A DNA stretch of 64,000 nucleotides from Roseomonas sp. KE2513 (GTDB lineage Bacteria > Pseudomonadota > Alphaproteobacteria > Acetobacterales > Acetobacteraceae): NCBI RefSeq assembly GCF_016107305.1, contig NZ_RCVR01000017.1, positions 53,500-117,499 of the forward strand, read 5' to 3'. Under the pieces are notes generated by a model that was not told the DNA's origin, made no database searches, and saw only the letters and a list, made by a program, of their open reading frames with translations. A program made the position numbers and the translations under genes. Below are positions 1 to 8,805 of the stretch, one piece after another; the stretch's first letter is position 1; each line of letters opens with the position of its first letter.

Positions 1-45
1 CTCCCCGGAGTCACGGGCGACGGCCGATCAGAACAATCGCAAAAC

Positions 46-690
46 TCACATCGCCGCCGGAACCCGGAAGCGCCCCGCCTTGTTCAGGTCCGCCGCGCGC
101 CAGAGGTACCAAGAGGCCGCCGAGCGGAAAGGCGCCCAGCGTTCGCCGATGAGGGCGAGTTCCTTGGGCTTCGGCTGCGCGTCCAGCCCCGCAGCGACGC
201 GATAGCCCTCGCGCACGCCGAAATCGTCCACCGGCAGGATGTCGGGGCGGCCGAGAGTGAAGATGAGGAGCATTTCCACCGTCCAGCGCCCCACACCACG
301 CAGCGCGACCAGCCGCTCGATCAACTCGGCGTCCGGCAGGCGCGCGGCGGCGCGGCGGGTGGGCACCCAGCCGGCGGCCGACTTGTGCGCGATGTCGAGG
401 ATGGCCGCCTGCTTCGCCGCCGAGAAGCCGCAAGCGCGCAGCGCGCCCTCCGGCAGGGCAAGCACCTGGGCGGGCGTGGGGAAGGGCTCGTGCGGCGTGA
501 GGGCGATGAGGCGATTGAGCATCGCCTCCGCCGCCTTGCCGTGCACCTGCTGGTGGGCAATTGCCCGCACCAGAGCCTCGTAGGGTTCGCGGTCCTTCAC
601 CGGCTTCAGCGCCATGGCCCCGACCTGCGCGACGACGGGACCGAGGACGGGATCGGCGAGGAGGTGCTGCCGGGCGGCGCGGGCGCTCAT
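46..690 (-). CDS. DNA-3-methyladenine glycosylase II (AlkA-like, HhH-GPD)
   Basis: Predicted base-excision repair glycosylase that removes alkylated purines in the cytoplasm. The 214-residue protein has the HhH-GPD layout: an N-terminal helical part, the helix-hairpin-helix at about residues 128-140 (LRGVGRWTVEM) and the aspartate pair at 155-156 (PVDDFGV), one of which should be catalytic. No Cys cluster follows, so it is AlkA/MAG-like rather than an iron-sulfur EndoIII type. It starts 9 bases after the end of the upstream permease on the same strand, so the two are probably co-transcribed. The family is clear; substrate range is not. Confidence 0.9.
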   Translation of the reverse strand: MSARAARQHLLADPVLGPVVAQVGAMALKPVKDREPYEALVRAIAHQQVHGKAAEAMLNRLIALTPHEPFPTPAQVLALPEGALRACGFSAAKQAAILDIAHKSAAGWVPTRRAAARLPDAELIERLVALRGVGRWTVEMLLIFTLGRPDILPVDDFGVREGYRVAAGLDAQPKPKELALIGERWAPFRSAASWYLWRAADLNKAGRFRVPAAM

Positions 691-699
691 GCCGTTTTC

Positions 700-2103
700 C
701 TAAGCCAGGCGCGGCAGCAGCGCCACCGCCGCCCAGCCCGCCGCCATCGCCGAGAGGATGACAGGCAGCGCGGCGCGCCAAAGGGCAGCGGGGCGCGTGC
801 CGTCCGCCAGCAGCCCGCAGACAAGGGCGGTGTTCGCGAAGGAGTGCATGGCGCCGACGCTGCCCGCGAAGTTGTGCAGCCCCGGCGCCAGCCAGGGCGG
901 CAGCCCCGCCGCGAGCCCGAGCCCCGCCTGCACCGGCATGAGGGAGGAGGTTGCGCCCACGTTGCTTCCAGTCACCATTCCCGCGAGGAAGCCGAGCGGC
1001 GGGATGGCATAGGGCGCGAGCGGTCCAAGCGAGCCGGCGATCGCCGCGGCAAGCGAGGTGGCCACGCCCGAACCAGCGATCCACCGGCCGAGCAGCACGT
1101 AGAGCATCATCGCCGCCGCCGGCCGCCGCATGCGCCGCATCGTGTCCCGCAGCAGCGCCGCGCCGTCCGGCCGCGCCGCCACAAAGCCGAGCGTGACCGT
1201 CCAGAGCACCACCGCCACATGAGTGACGGGCAGGGCGGGAAGATCTGCGTACGGCTTCCAGGCCGGCGCATCGTGCCAGGATCGGGCGAGGAGGAGCAGG
1301 GCGCTCAGCAGCGCCCAGGGGCCGAGCGCGGCCAGGGCCCGCCGCCAGTCGGCGGCATCGCGGGGAGGGGCGAAGTGCAGGAGCGCCGGCAGCAGCACCG
1401 TGCCACTTGACACCAGCGCGACCGTCTCGGCCGGAAGGAACCGAGCGCTAAGGAGGACGAGCGCCGCGAGTGCGGACTGGAACCCCATCTGCGCTGCCCT
1501 CTCGCGCGGCGGTACCGGCAGCCCGGCGCGGGCGAGGGCAGCCCAGGCCACCGGCGGGAGGCACATCATCCAGGCCGCGTGCGGCAGCGCGGTGACGAGG
1601 GAGATCTCCGCCACCGGGCGTCCGGAGAGCGCGGCGCCGAGCGCGAGCCCCGGCCCCAGCCCGCCCCAGGGAACCAGCCAGAGGGAGAGCAGCGCGAGGA
1701 ATCCGCCCGCGGCGCCGCGTATCCCCATCGCCCGCAGGGCGCCGAGGGTGAAGACGGCGCCAACCGCGAAGCCTGTAACGCTCTCTACGAACGAGCCAGC
1801 GAGGATCATAAGGTAGGCGCGGCGCGGCGAGGCCGGCACGGGCGCATCCGCTCTCGGCGCCACGGCGAGGCTGAACAGCAGCCCGCCCGCTAGGATCGCG
1901 ACCGGCTGCACGCCGAGGAAGGCGGCGCGAACCGTCTCGGTGCCGAGGAAGCGCAGGAGGGAGGCTCCCTCCGGCAGGGCAAGGGCTAGGCCAGGAAGCG
2001 CGGAGGCGAGCGCGATGAGGCAGGCCGGCACCGGCGCCATCCGCCCCGAGGCGAGCAGCCCCAGCAGGAGAACCAGAGGAAGGGCCTCGACAAGAGTGGT
2101 CAT
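700..2103 (-). CDS. L-lactate permease (LctP) family transporter
   Basis: Multi-pass inner-membrane protein of about 467 residues with some 12 hydrophobic segments. It carries features of the LctP/glycolate permease family: SVTGFAVGAVFTLG in the N-terminal half and GMVTGSNVGATSS in the C-terminal half. Likely a proton-coupled uptake carrier for lactate, glycolate or a similar 2-hydroxy acid. I chose the internal start MTTLVEALPL because the 20 residues before it are charged, unlike a transporter N-terminus. It is shorter than E. coli LldP (about 550). The substrate cannot be read from sequence. Confidence 0.75.
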   Translation of the reverse strand: MTTLVEALPLVLLLGLLASGRMAPVPACLIALASALPGLALALPEGASLLRFLGTETVRAAFLGVQPVAILAGGLLFSLAVAPRADAPVPASPRRAYLMILAGSFVESVTGFAVGAVFTLGALRAMGIRGAAGGFLALLSLWLVPWGGLGPGLALGAALSGRPVAEISLVTALPHAAWMMCLPPVAWAALARAGLPVPPRERAAQMGFQSALAALVLLSARFLPAETVALVSSGTVLLPALLHFAPPRDAADWRRALAALGPWALLSALLLLARSWHDAPAWKPYADLPALPVTHVAVVLWTVTLGFVAARPDGAALLRDTMRRMRRPAAAMMLYVLLGRWIAGSGVATSLAAAIAGSLGPLAPYAIPPLGFLAGMVTGSNVGATSSLMPVQAGLGLAAGLPPWLAPGLHNFAGSVGAMHSFANTALVCGLLADGTRPAALWRAALPVILSAMAAGWAAVALLPRLA

Positions 2104-2177
2104 TCGCGGCGAAGGGCTCTTACCGGCTGGTCGGGCGGGGCGGCGGTCCTCGGTTCGCGGCAACCAACCCTACTGTC

Positions 2178-2753
2178 ATGGTTTCTACGGCGTGTGGGCC
2201 GCGCCGCAAGCCCGCGGGATCGGAGGACCGCCTGAACCAGCCCCAGCCCCTCGCGCCGCTCATTCTCACGCTGCGCTTCGACGACCCGGCCTTCGCGCGG
2301 CTGGATTCGCTGCGCCGGGCACATTTTCCGCCCGAGCGGAACCATATCCCGGCCCATCTCACCCTTTTCCACGCGCTGCCGGGCGAGGCGCTGGAGGAGG
2401 TGCTTTCCGGCCTGCGCTTCGCCTGCGCTGCGACCCCGCCCTTCGTCCTACGCTTCACCGGCGTGCGGTCGCTCGGCCGCGGAGTGGCGCTGGAGGTCGC
2501 CTCGCCCGAACTCGTGGCGCTGCGCCGGGCCCTGGCCGCGGGATGGTCGCATATGCTGACGCGGCAGGACGCAGGGGGCTTCCGCCCGCATGTAACGGTG
2601 CAGAATAAGGTGGCCACGGAGGCCGCCACCGGGCTGCTGAACGAGATGACCGCGGGCTTCGAGCCATGGGAGGCCCGCGGCGAGGGCCTGCTCCTCTGGC
2701 ACTATCGCGGGGGCCCCTGGGAGCCCGCCGCCACTATTCCCTTCGGGGGTTGA
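2178..2753 (+). CDS. 2'-5' RNA ligase family protein (2H phosphoesterase)
   Basis: Cytoplasmic 2H phosphoesterase fold protein of up to 191 residues. The two hallmark HxTx motifs are present: HLTL at residues 60-63 and HVTV at 138-141, spaced as in LigT/CPDase-like proteins. Such enzymes act on 2',3'-cyclic or 2'-5' phosphodiester bonds in RNA or nucleotides; the physiological substrate here is unknown. The first ~25 residues look non-conserved, so the true start may lie downstream of the ATG used. It is divergent from the LctP-like permease, sharing a 74-base intergenic region. Confidence 0.8.
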   Translation: MVSTACGPRRKPAGSEDRLNQPQPLAPLILTLRFDDPAFARLDSLRRAHFPPERNHIPAHLTLFHALPGEALEEVLSGLRFACAATPPFVLRFTGVRSLGRGVALEVASPELVALRRALAAGWSHMLTRQDAGGFRPHVTVQNKVATEAATGLLNEMTAGFEPWEARGEGLLLWHYRGGPWEPAATIPFGG

Positions 2754-2759
2754 GGGGCC

Positions 2760-3005
2760 TCAGCGATGGGCCTGCCTGGAGGAGCGGCGCGGCTGCGGCG
2801 CGGCCACGCCCTGCGCCGCGGCGGCCCGTTGCCGCACGAGTTCGTTCCGCGTCAGGGGCCGACCCTGGGTGTTGAAGTCGGAAGTGGGGGCGCCGCCGCG
2901 CGACCAGCCAGGACGGGAGATGGCGCCGGTCGCGCCCTGCGCGAGAGCGGAGGTGCCGGCAGACACGCCAGCCAAGACAATAAGCATCGCGACACGGGTG
3001 TTCAT
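2760..3005 (-). CDS. small secreted protein of unknown function
   Basis: Protein of 81 residues starting MNTRVAMLIVLAG with a Sec-type signal peptide and a likely cleavage after SALA (about residue 22). The mature part is basic and Arg/Gln-rich with no recognised domain (GWSRGGAPTSDFNTQGRPLTRNELVRQ region, then an Arg-rich tail). I chose the ATG at 3005 over the upstream one at 3059 because it places the signal sequence at the N-terminus. Ends 6 bases from the convergent 2H phosphoesterase gene. Confidence 0.5.
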   Translation of the reverse strand: MNTRVAMLIVLAGVSAGTSALAQGATGAISRPGWSRGGAPTSDFNTQGRPLTRNELVRQRAAAAQGVAAPQPRRSSRQAHR

Positions 3006-3083
3006 TGTCTCTGCTCCGGGACGTTTTGCACCGTTACTTAATCGCGCGCTCGTGATCATGATGCAAGCGCTTGCCGGGCGCCA

Positions 3084-4244
3084 TCACACGCTCGCCAGCA
3101 GCCCCGCGAGCAGCTTGGCCCGGGGAACGATGCTGTCCTCGCGAATGTACTCGCCGAGCGTGTGGTAGCCGGCGCCGAGCACGCCCAGCCCGTCCAGCGT
3201 CGGAATGCCCATCGCGCCGGTGAAGTTCCCGTCCGAGCCGCCGCCGGCGCTCTCATGGCCCATGCCGTGGCCGAGCGCGGCGGCGAGGGTTCTGGCGCGT
3301 GCGTAGAGATCCATCACCGCCGCGTCCGGCTCCCACACGGGGCGGGTGACGCCGCGGCGCACCTCGAGCACCGTGTCCGGCGCGCTGGCGCGCAGGCCCA
3401 GCATCCGCGTCACCGCCTCGTCCAGGTCGGATTGCCGGCGGGCCATGGTCAGCGCCTCGGCGTCGCAGTGAGTGGCGACGCAGTTCACCCACTGCCCGCC
3501 ATGGATGACGCCGACCGAATAGGTGGCGGCGTCGGTGGTCATCGCCTCGATCGCCAGGATCTGGCGGCACATCTCGCGGATTGCCGAGCGTCCGTCCGAG
3601 AGCTTTGCGCCCGCGTGGCTCGGGCGACCGGTGGTACGCAGGTTGAAGCGGGCGATGGCGTAGCGGCCGGTGACCACGCCGCCCATCGGACTGTCGCCTT
3701 CCGGCCGCCCTGGCTCGGGCACCAGCACTACCGCGTGGCGCGCGGCCTCCGCCTCGATCAGGTCGCGGGTGGAAGGCGTGCCCACCTCCTCGTCCGGGGT
3801 GAGCAGGACGGTAACGGGGCGGGAGGTCGGGATGCCCGCGCGCGCCAGCTCCCGCAGGGCTTCAAAGGCGAGCAGCGTGCCGCCCTTCATGTCGCAGATG
3901 CCAGGGCCGTAGCAGCGCCCGCCCTCCCGCCGGAAGGGCAGGGCGGAGAGGGTCCCGACGGGGTGCACGGTATCGAGATGCGCGAGCACGAGGATGCCAG
4001 GCGCATCGCCTGCCGCGTGGGGGAAGCGCGCCCGCACGGCATCGCCGAAGCCCATCCGCCTGGGGATGCGCTCCACCCGCGCGCCCATCATCGCAAGGTC
4101 GCGCCCGGCAAGGTCGAGCATCCGGTTCACCGCCGCCGCATCGAAAGTCGGGCTCTCACACTCCACCCAGGGCCGCAGGCGGCCGAGAATCGCCTCCGCG
4201 TCGAAGGGCAATGCGAGGGCGGGATGGGCCGGCAGGGCGTCCAT
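3084..4244 (-). CDS. M20 family metallopeptidase (glutamate carboxypeptidase-like)
   Basis: Zinc-dependent amidohydrolase/exopeptidase of 386 residues, closest in style to carboxypeptidase G2 and ArgE/DapE relatives. Metal and catalytic residues are in place: HLD at 89-91, the bridging Asp at 118 (ICDMKGG), Glu152-Glu153 in TPDEEVG, and a late His in GYHTLGEY. The dimerisation insert (GRPSHAG) is present. No signal peptide, so cytoplasmic. It is divergent from the TauD-like gene. The substrate (N-acyl amino acid, peptide or folate-like conjugate) cannot be told. Confidence 0.85.
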   Translation of the reverse strand: MDALPAHPALALPFDAEAILGRLRPWVECESPTFDAAAVNRMLDLAGRDLAMMGARVERIPRRMGFGDAVRARFPHAAGDAPGILVLAHLDTVHPVGTLSALPFRREGGRCYGPGICDMKGGTLLAFEALRELARAGIPTSRPVTVLLTPDEEVGTPSTRDLIEAEAARHAVVLVPEPGRPEGDSPMGGVVTGRYAIARFNLRTTGRPSHAGAKLSDGRSAIREMCRQILAIEAMTTDAATYSVGVIHGGQWVNCVATHCDAEALTMARRQSDLDEAVTRMLGLRASAPDTVLEVRRGVTRPVWEPDAAVMDLYARARTLAAALGHGMGHESAGGGSDGNFTGAMGIPTLDGLGVLGAGYHTLGEYIREDSIVPRAKLLAGLLASV

Positions 4245-4351
4245 GGGGCGGGCTCCTTGGCAATGGAAGAGTCAGCCTGCGCGCTCCGGGGCGCGGGGTG
4301 AAGGGCTGCATCCTTTGGCGCCGTGCTGCTCGCCGCGGTAAGGAGGGGCGG

Positions 4352-5065
4352 ATGAGTGACCCCCTGAACGTCGTCCCGCGCCGCCTGGTGCCGATTGCCG
4401 GCACGCTGGCCTGGCTTCCCGCCGACCTTCCGCCGAGCGAGCAGATGATCCCGCTCGGCGCCGAGCACGCCGCGGAGCTGGCTGGTTCCGGCCCCACCCC
4501 GCGGCTCGACGCGCTGGCGGAGGAACTGCGCCCCCGGCTGGACCACGGCCGCGGCTTCGCCCTGCTGCGCGGCCTGCCCATGGGGGAGGACCCGGCGGCG
4601 CCACTTCAGACCCTGACCGCGCGGCTCGGGACGCCCGTTCCGCCCGGCCCCAGCACGGGCACGCGGCATGTGGAGGCCTGCGACGTGCTGCTGCTGCGCG
4701 CGACCGCGCCGGCTTTGACCGTGCTGCGCGCCGCGGCGGGCGTGCACAACGCCCTCCTCCGCAGCGACCGCGCCGCCCTAGCTGCGCTATACGAGGCGCG
4801 CGGGGAGCCCCCCGTGCCGGTCTTCTGCCATGACGGCGGTATTTTCGCCGCCCGCTGGGACGACGCGGTGTTGCCGCCGGATCGCCTGCCCTCGGCCCTG
4901 CCGGAGGCGCTGGGCGAGGGTCTCGCGCTGAGCCTTCGCACCGGCGACATCCTCGCCCTCAACCCCTTCCTCGTCTGGGCGGACCGGGTGCCCGGTGCCA
5001 TCGCGGCCGCGTGCCGGGCCGATCCCTCGCGGCTGGACAGCGCGGCCTTCGCCGGGCTCGCATAG
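4352..5065 (+). CDS. miniature TauD/TfdA-like protein, probably degenerate active site
   Basis: Protein of 237 residues, about 100 shorter than typical TauD/TfdA dioxygenases, but with recognisable family landmarks: WLPADLPP near the N-terminus, GRGFALLRGLP at about 71-81, a DVLLLRA strand and a C-terminal GDILALNPFLVWADR. The first iron-binding motif HxD may survive as HVE, but the distal His of the usual LHAR-type motif is a Trp here (VWAD). Iron/2-oxoglutarate chemistry is therefore doubtful. The ATG at 4352 has a clear AAGGAGG ribosome site; the longer upstream frame does not. The racemase-like gene starts 4 bases after its stop, so they form a unit. Confidence 0.6.
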   Translation: MSDPLNVVPRRLVPIAGTLAWLPADLPPSEQMIPLGAEHAAELAGSGPTPRLDALAEELRPRLDHGRGFALLRGLPMGEDPAAPLQTLTARLGTPVPPGPSTGTRHVEACDVLLLRATAPALTVLRAAAGVHNALLRSDRAALAALYEARGEPPVPVFCHDGGIFAARWDDAVLPPDRLPSALPEALGEGLALSLRTGDILALNPFLVWADRVPGAIAAACRADPSRLDSAAFAGLA

Positions 5066-5069
5066 GGCT

Positions 5070-5807
5070 ATGCGAATCCTCCTGGCCAACGCCAACACCA
5101 CCGAGGCCATCACCGAGCGCTGCGCGGAGGCGGCGCGCGCCACGGCCTCGACGGGCACCGAGATCGTGCCGGGCACGCCGCGCTTCGGCCCGGCCGTCAT
5201 CTCCTCCCTGCTGGAGAACGCGATCGCGGCCCATGGCGTGCTCGATCTGCTGGCCGAGCACGCGGGGGCGGTGGATGCGGTGGTGCTGGCCGTCTCCCTC
5301 GACACGGCGCTCGATGCCGCGCGCCAGCTCATGCCCTGCCCGGTGGTTGGCATGACGGAAGCCGCCTGCCTGACCGCCTGCATGCTCGGCAACCGCTTTG
5401 GGCTGGTGACCTTCGGCGGGACGGAAGCCTACCGCCTGCTGATCGAGCGCCACGGCCTCTCCGGCCGGCTTTCCGGCCTCATCGGCGTGGACTTCACCCC
5501 TCAGCGCGCCCTGGCCGACCCCGAGGGCGCGGTGCGCGCGGTGGCGCAGGGAGTGGTGGCGCTGGCAGCGGGCGGGGCGGACAGCGTCGTGCTCGGCGGC
5601 GCGGCGCTCGCGGGGATGGAGCCGGCGCTGCGCGCCGCATCGCCCGTGCCCCTGCTCGACGGGATCATCTGCGGGGTGCGGATGGCGGAGACCCTCGTCG
5701 CGCTCGCTCCGCCCCGCGCGCGGCAAGGACCGATGGCACCGGTGCGCGGGCGGGATTCAGTCGGCCTCTCCCCGGCCCTCGCGACGCTGCTGCGGGGCGG
5801 CGACTAG
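5070..5807 (+). CDS. Asp/Glu/hydantoin racemase family protein lacking both catalytic Cys
   Basis: Cytoplasmic protein of 245 residues with the fold signature of hydantoin/allantoin racemases (NANTTEAITERC at the N-terminus, LDTALDAAR, GMTEAAC, VTFGGTEAYR, VVLGGAALAGM). In the family the first active-site Cys sits in ACF-DDxGL and the second in LGCAGM; here those positions read AVS-LDTAL and LGGAALAGM, so both cysteines appear replaced. It follows the TauD-like gene by 4 bases and its 3' end overlaps the convergent hydrolase gene by 4. A racemase-fold protein with altered or no activity is the honest call. Confidence 0.65.
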   Translation: MRILLANANTTEAITERCAEAARATASTGTEIVPGTPRFGPAVISSLLENAIAAHGVLDLLAEHAGAVDAVVLAVSLDTALDAARQLMPCPVVGMTEAACLTACMLGNRFGLVTFGGTEAYRLLIERHGLSGRLSGLIGVDFTPQRALADPEGAVRAVAQGVVALAAGGADSVVLGGAALAGMEPALRAASPVPLLDGIICGVRMAETLVALAPPRARQGPMAPVRGRDSVGLSPALATLLRGGD

Positions 5808-6553
5808 ACGGGGATCGCCTCCAGCACGCGCAGCAGCAGCGCGAGATCGTGCGGGCGCGAGAGGCGGTGGTCGCCGTCCTTGATGAGGATCAGCTCCACG
5901 TCCGGGCCGGGCAGGGCCTCCACGAGGCGCAGAGCGTGCCCCCAGGGCACGTCCGGGTCCGCCATGCCCTGCAGCAGCCGCACGGGGCCGGTGTAGGGAA
6001 TGGGGCCGGGCAGCAGGAGGTGCGCGGCGCCTTCCTCCAGCAACCGGCGGGTAATCGGGATGGGCTCGCCATATGCCGAGGGGGCGCGCAGCACGCCGGC
6101 CCGCTCAAGCGTCGCGCGATGCTCCTCCGTCAGGGCTGGGCGGATCAGCGCCTCCGTGAAGTCGGGAGCGGCGGCGAGGCCAATCAGCCCGCGCACGCGC
6201 GCCTCGCCCAGCCGGCGCGCGAGGAGAAGCGCAATCCAGCCACCCATGGAGGAACCGACCAGTACCAGCGGTCCGGGCGCTTGCGCCTCAATCACCAGCG
6301 CCGCGTCCTCGGCCCAGGTGCCGATGGTGCCCGCCTCAAAATCCCCGCCGCTGGCACCGTGGCCGGAATAGTCGAGCCGCAGGAAGGCGCGGCCGCGCGC
6401 GGCGCAGGCGTCGCGCAGGTGAAGCGCCTTCGTGCCCTCCATGTCTGAGCGAAAGCCGCCGAGGAAGACCACAGTCGGGCCGCTGCCGGGCACGGCGGCC
6501 CAGGCAAGGGGGGTGCCGTCGGGGCGGGGGAGGGTACCGCGGGTCTCGTTCAT
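5804..6553 (-). CDS. alpha/beta hydrolase
   Basis: Soluble 249-residue alpha/beta hydrolase. The nucleophile elbow is GSSMGG with Ser102, the acid is probably the Asp in GMADPDVPW and the base His is in DGDHRLSRP. The lengths and the GGFRSDMEG and LDYSGHGASGG motifs resemble the ABHD10/thioesterase-type group of short hydrolases, so an esterase or acyl-thioesterase is likely. I use the ATG at 6553 (MNETRG); the upstream frame is an antisense shadow of the glycosyltransferase region. Confidence 0.8.
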   Translation of the reverse strand: MNETRGTLPRPDGTPLAWAAVPGSGPTVVFLGGFRSDMEGTKALHLRDACAARGRAFLRLDYSGHGASGGDFEAGTIGTWAEDAALVIEAQAPGPLVLVGSSMGGWIALLLARRLGEARVRGLIGLAAAPDFTEALIRPALTEEHRATLERAGVLRAPSAYGEPIPITRRLLEEGAAHLLLPGPIPYTGPVRLLQGMADPDVPWGHALRLVEALPGPDVELILIKDGDHRLSRPHDLALLLRVLEAIPV

Positions 6554-6637
6554 CGGATGGGGCTTGCCGCACCCCGGCCAGGGGCACAAGCGCGACCAGG
6601 GTGACGCACGGCCCGGCGCCTTGTAAGGGGCAGCGCA

Positions 6638-7759
6638 ATGTCCGCGCCCCCGCCTACCGTCCTGCAGGTGCTGCCCGCCCTCGGCGCGGGCGGGGTGGAG
6701 CGCGGTACGCTGGAGATCGCGCGCGCCCTGGTCGAGGCCGGCGGCCGCGCCCTGGTGGCCTCCGCCGGCGGCCCCTTGGTGGCGGCACTGGAGGCTGCGG
6801 GCGCCCGCCACATCGCCCTGCCGCTGGACCGGAAGAACCCCGCCGCGCTCCTCGCGGGCGCCGCCTCCCTAAGCCGTCTCATTAAGGAGGAGGGGGTGCG
6901 CATCGTCCACGCGCGCAGCCGCTTCCCCGCCTGGTCCGCGCTGATGGCGGCGCGGGCGACCGGCACGCATTTCGTGACCACCTATCATGGCACCTACAAC
7001 GAGGACTTCCCGGGCAAGCGCCTCTACAATTCCGTCATGTCCCGGGGCGAGCGGGTGATCGCCATCAGCGAGCACATCGCAGCTCTGGTGCGGGAACGGC
7101 ACGGCATCGGGCCGGACCGGCTGCGGGTGATCCCCCGCGGCGTCGATCCGGCGCGCTTCGATCCGGCCGCCGTGGACCCCGCGCGGGTCGAGGCCCTGCG
7201 CCGTGCCTGGGGCCTGCCCGCCAACCGCCCTGTGGTCCTGCTGCCCGGGCGGCTGACGCGCTGGAAGGGGCAGGTGGTTCTCCTGCGCGCTGTCTCCCTC
7301 ATGCCCGAACCCCGCCCGCTGGTCGTGCTCGCCGGCGACGCCCAGGGGCGCGAAGCCTATCGCGCCGAGCTACAGACGCTGGCCGCCGGCATCGAGGTGC
7401 GGTTCCCCGGCCCGGTCGAGGACATGCCCGCCGCGCTGCTGCTGGCCGACCTCGTCATCCACGCGAGCACCGACGCCGAGGCCTTCGGCCGCACTGTGAT
7501 CGAGGCGCAGGCCATGGGGCGCCCTGTCATCGCCTCCGACCTCGGCGGCCCGCGGGAGACGGTGGAGGACGGGGTGACGGGCTGGCGCGTGCCGCCGGGG
7601 GACCCGCGCGCGTTAGCCGGGGCCCTTGCCCGTGCCCTCTCGCTGCCGAAGGAAGCGCGCGCTGCCATGGCGCGGGCCTCCCGCGCCGCGGTGCTTGCGC
7701 GCTACACCACCCGCGCCATGCAGGAGGCCACCCTGGCCGTCTACCGGGAGCTGACGTGA
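6638..7759 (+). CDS. GT4 family glycosyltransferase
   Basis: GT-B fold, retaining glycosyltransferase of 373 residues. The N-terminal acceptor domain has the Gly-rich start (LPALGAGGVERGTLEIARAL); the C-terminal donor domain has VVLLPGRLTRWKGQ and the E-x7-E type region DAEAFGRTVIEAQAMGRPVIASDLGG. Likely transfers a sugar to lipopolysaccharide core or another envelope glycan at the cytoplasmic face. The following GT9 gene overlaps it by 4 bases (GTGA), so both are translated from one mRNA and probably act in the same pathway. Confidence 0.88.
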   Translation: MSAPPPTVLQVLPALGAGGVERGTLEIARALVEAGGRALVASAGGPLVAALEAAGARHIALPLDRKNPAALLAGAASLSRLIKEEGVRIVHARSRFPAWSALMAARATGTHFVTTYHGTYNEDFPGKRLYNSVMSRGERVIAISEHIAALVRERHGIGPDRLRVIPRGVDPARFDPAAVDPARVEALRRAWGLPANRPVVLLPGRLTRWKGQVVLLRAVSLMPEPRPLVVLAGDAQGREAYRAELQTLAAGIEVRFPGPVEDMPAALLLADLVIHASTDAEAFGRTVIEAQAMGRPVIASDLGGPRETVEDGVTGWRVPPGDPRALAGALARALSLPKEARAAMARASRAAVLARYTTRAMQEATLAVYRELT

Positions 7760-8682
7760 GCGCGCGGATTCTCGTCATCAAGCTCGGCGCGCTCGGTGAC
7801 TTCGTGCAGGCCTTCGGGCCCTTCGCCGCCATCCGTGCGCACCACCCGGGGGCCGAGATCACCCTTCTCACCACCCCACCCTTCACGGAACTGGCCCGGC
7901 GTAGCCCGTGGTTCGACCGGGTCTGGGACCACGGCCGACCGCGAGGCGCCGACTGGCGGCGGCGGCTGGCGCTGCTCACCACCCTGACGCGCGAGCGCTT
8001 CGACCGGGTCTATGACCTGCAGACTTCCCCGCGCTCCTCGCGCTACCGCCTGTTGGTGGGGCGGCGGGCGGAGTGGTCCGGCGTTGCGCACGGCGCGAGC
8101 CACCCGCACGCGAATCCCGATCGCAACGCGATGCACACGGTGGACCGGCAGCGTGAACAGCTGCGGAGCGCCGGGATCGACCGTTTCCCATCGCCGGACC
8201 TCTCCTGGCTCGAGGCCGATCTTTCCGGGCTGTCGCTGCCACCTCGTTTCGCCCTGCTGATCCCCGGCGCGAGCCCGTCGCGGCCGGGGAAGCGCTGGCC
8301 GGGCTTTGGAGCACTGGCCGCCGCCCTCTCCGCCGCCGGCCTGCCATCGGTGGTGGCGGGCGGACCGGGGGAGGCGCCTCTGGCAGCGGAGATCCTGGCC
8401 GCGGCTCCTGGGGCGATCGACCTTACGGGCCGCACGAGCCTTTTCCAGCTCGCGGCCCTCGCGCGGCGCGCAGCGGTCGTCGTCGGCAACGACACCGGCC
8501 CGACCCATCTTTCCGCTGCTGCCGGCAGCCCCACCCTTGCCCTCTTCGGCGAGGAGAGCGACCCTGCCCGCTGCGCGCCGCGTGGCGCCGAGGTTTCCGT
8601 GATGCGGCGGGAGCCGATCGCGGCGCTGACGCCCGCGGAGGTGGCAGCGGAGGCTCTCCGCCTCGCCGCCCTGCCCGGATAA
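7756..8682 (+). CDS. GT9 family glycosyltransferase (heptosyltransferase-like)
   Basis: 308-residue GT-B enzyme of the ADP-heptose:LPS heptosyltransferase family. It shows the N-terminal ILVIKLGALGDFVQAF motif and the donor-site region VGNDTGPTHLSAAAGSPTLALFG near residues 248-270. Starts with GTG overlapping the GT4 stop codon. Likely builds the LPS inner core, though the transferred sugar need not be heptose in this clade. Confidence 0.88.
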   Translation: MSARILVIKLGALGDFVQAFGPFAAIRAHHPGAEITLLTTPPFTELARRSPWFDRVWDHGRPRGADWRRRLALLTTLTRERFDRVYDLQTSPRSSRYRLLVGRRAEWSGVAHGASHPHANPDRNAMHTVDRQREQLRSAGIDRFPSPDLSWLEADLSGLSLPPRFALLIPGASPSRPGKRWPGFGALAAALSAAGLPSVVAGGPGEAPLAAEILAAAPGAIDLTGRTSLFQLAALARRAAVVVGNDTGPTHLSAAAGSPTLALFGEESDPARCAPRGAEVSVMRREPIAALTPAEVAAEALRLAALPG

Positions 8683-8805
8683 GCGGCACGGCTCGCCGGC
8701 CTTAGGCGCCATCGGCCCGAGCCCGCCCTTGCGCGCGCCCCGCCGCGGTGTCGAAGATGCTTCCGGAATCGTCCCGGCACCCCCGGCGCGCAACGGAGCA
8801 GACCC

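Noticed and set aside
385..1410. Long Arg/Gly-rich ORFs opposite real genes (for example 385-1410, 3162-4301, 59481-61520)
   Set aside because: They are antisense or shifted-frame shadows of clear genes, caused by high GC with few stop codons; low-complexity Arg/Pro/Ala content and no domain.
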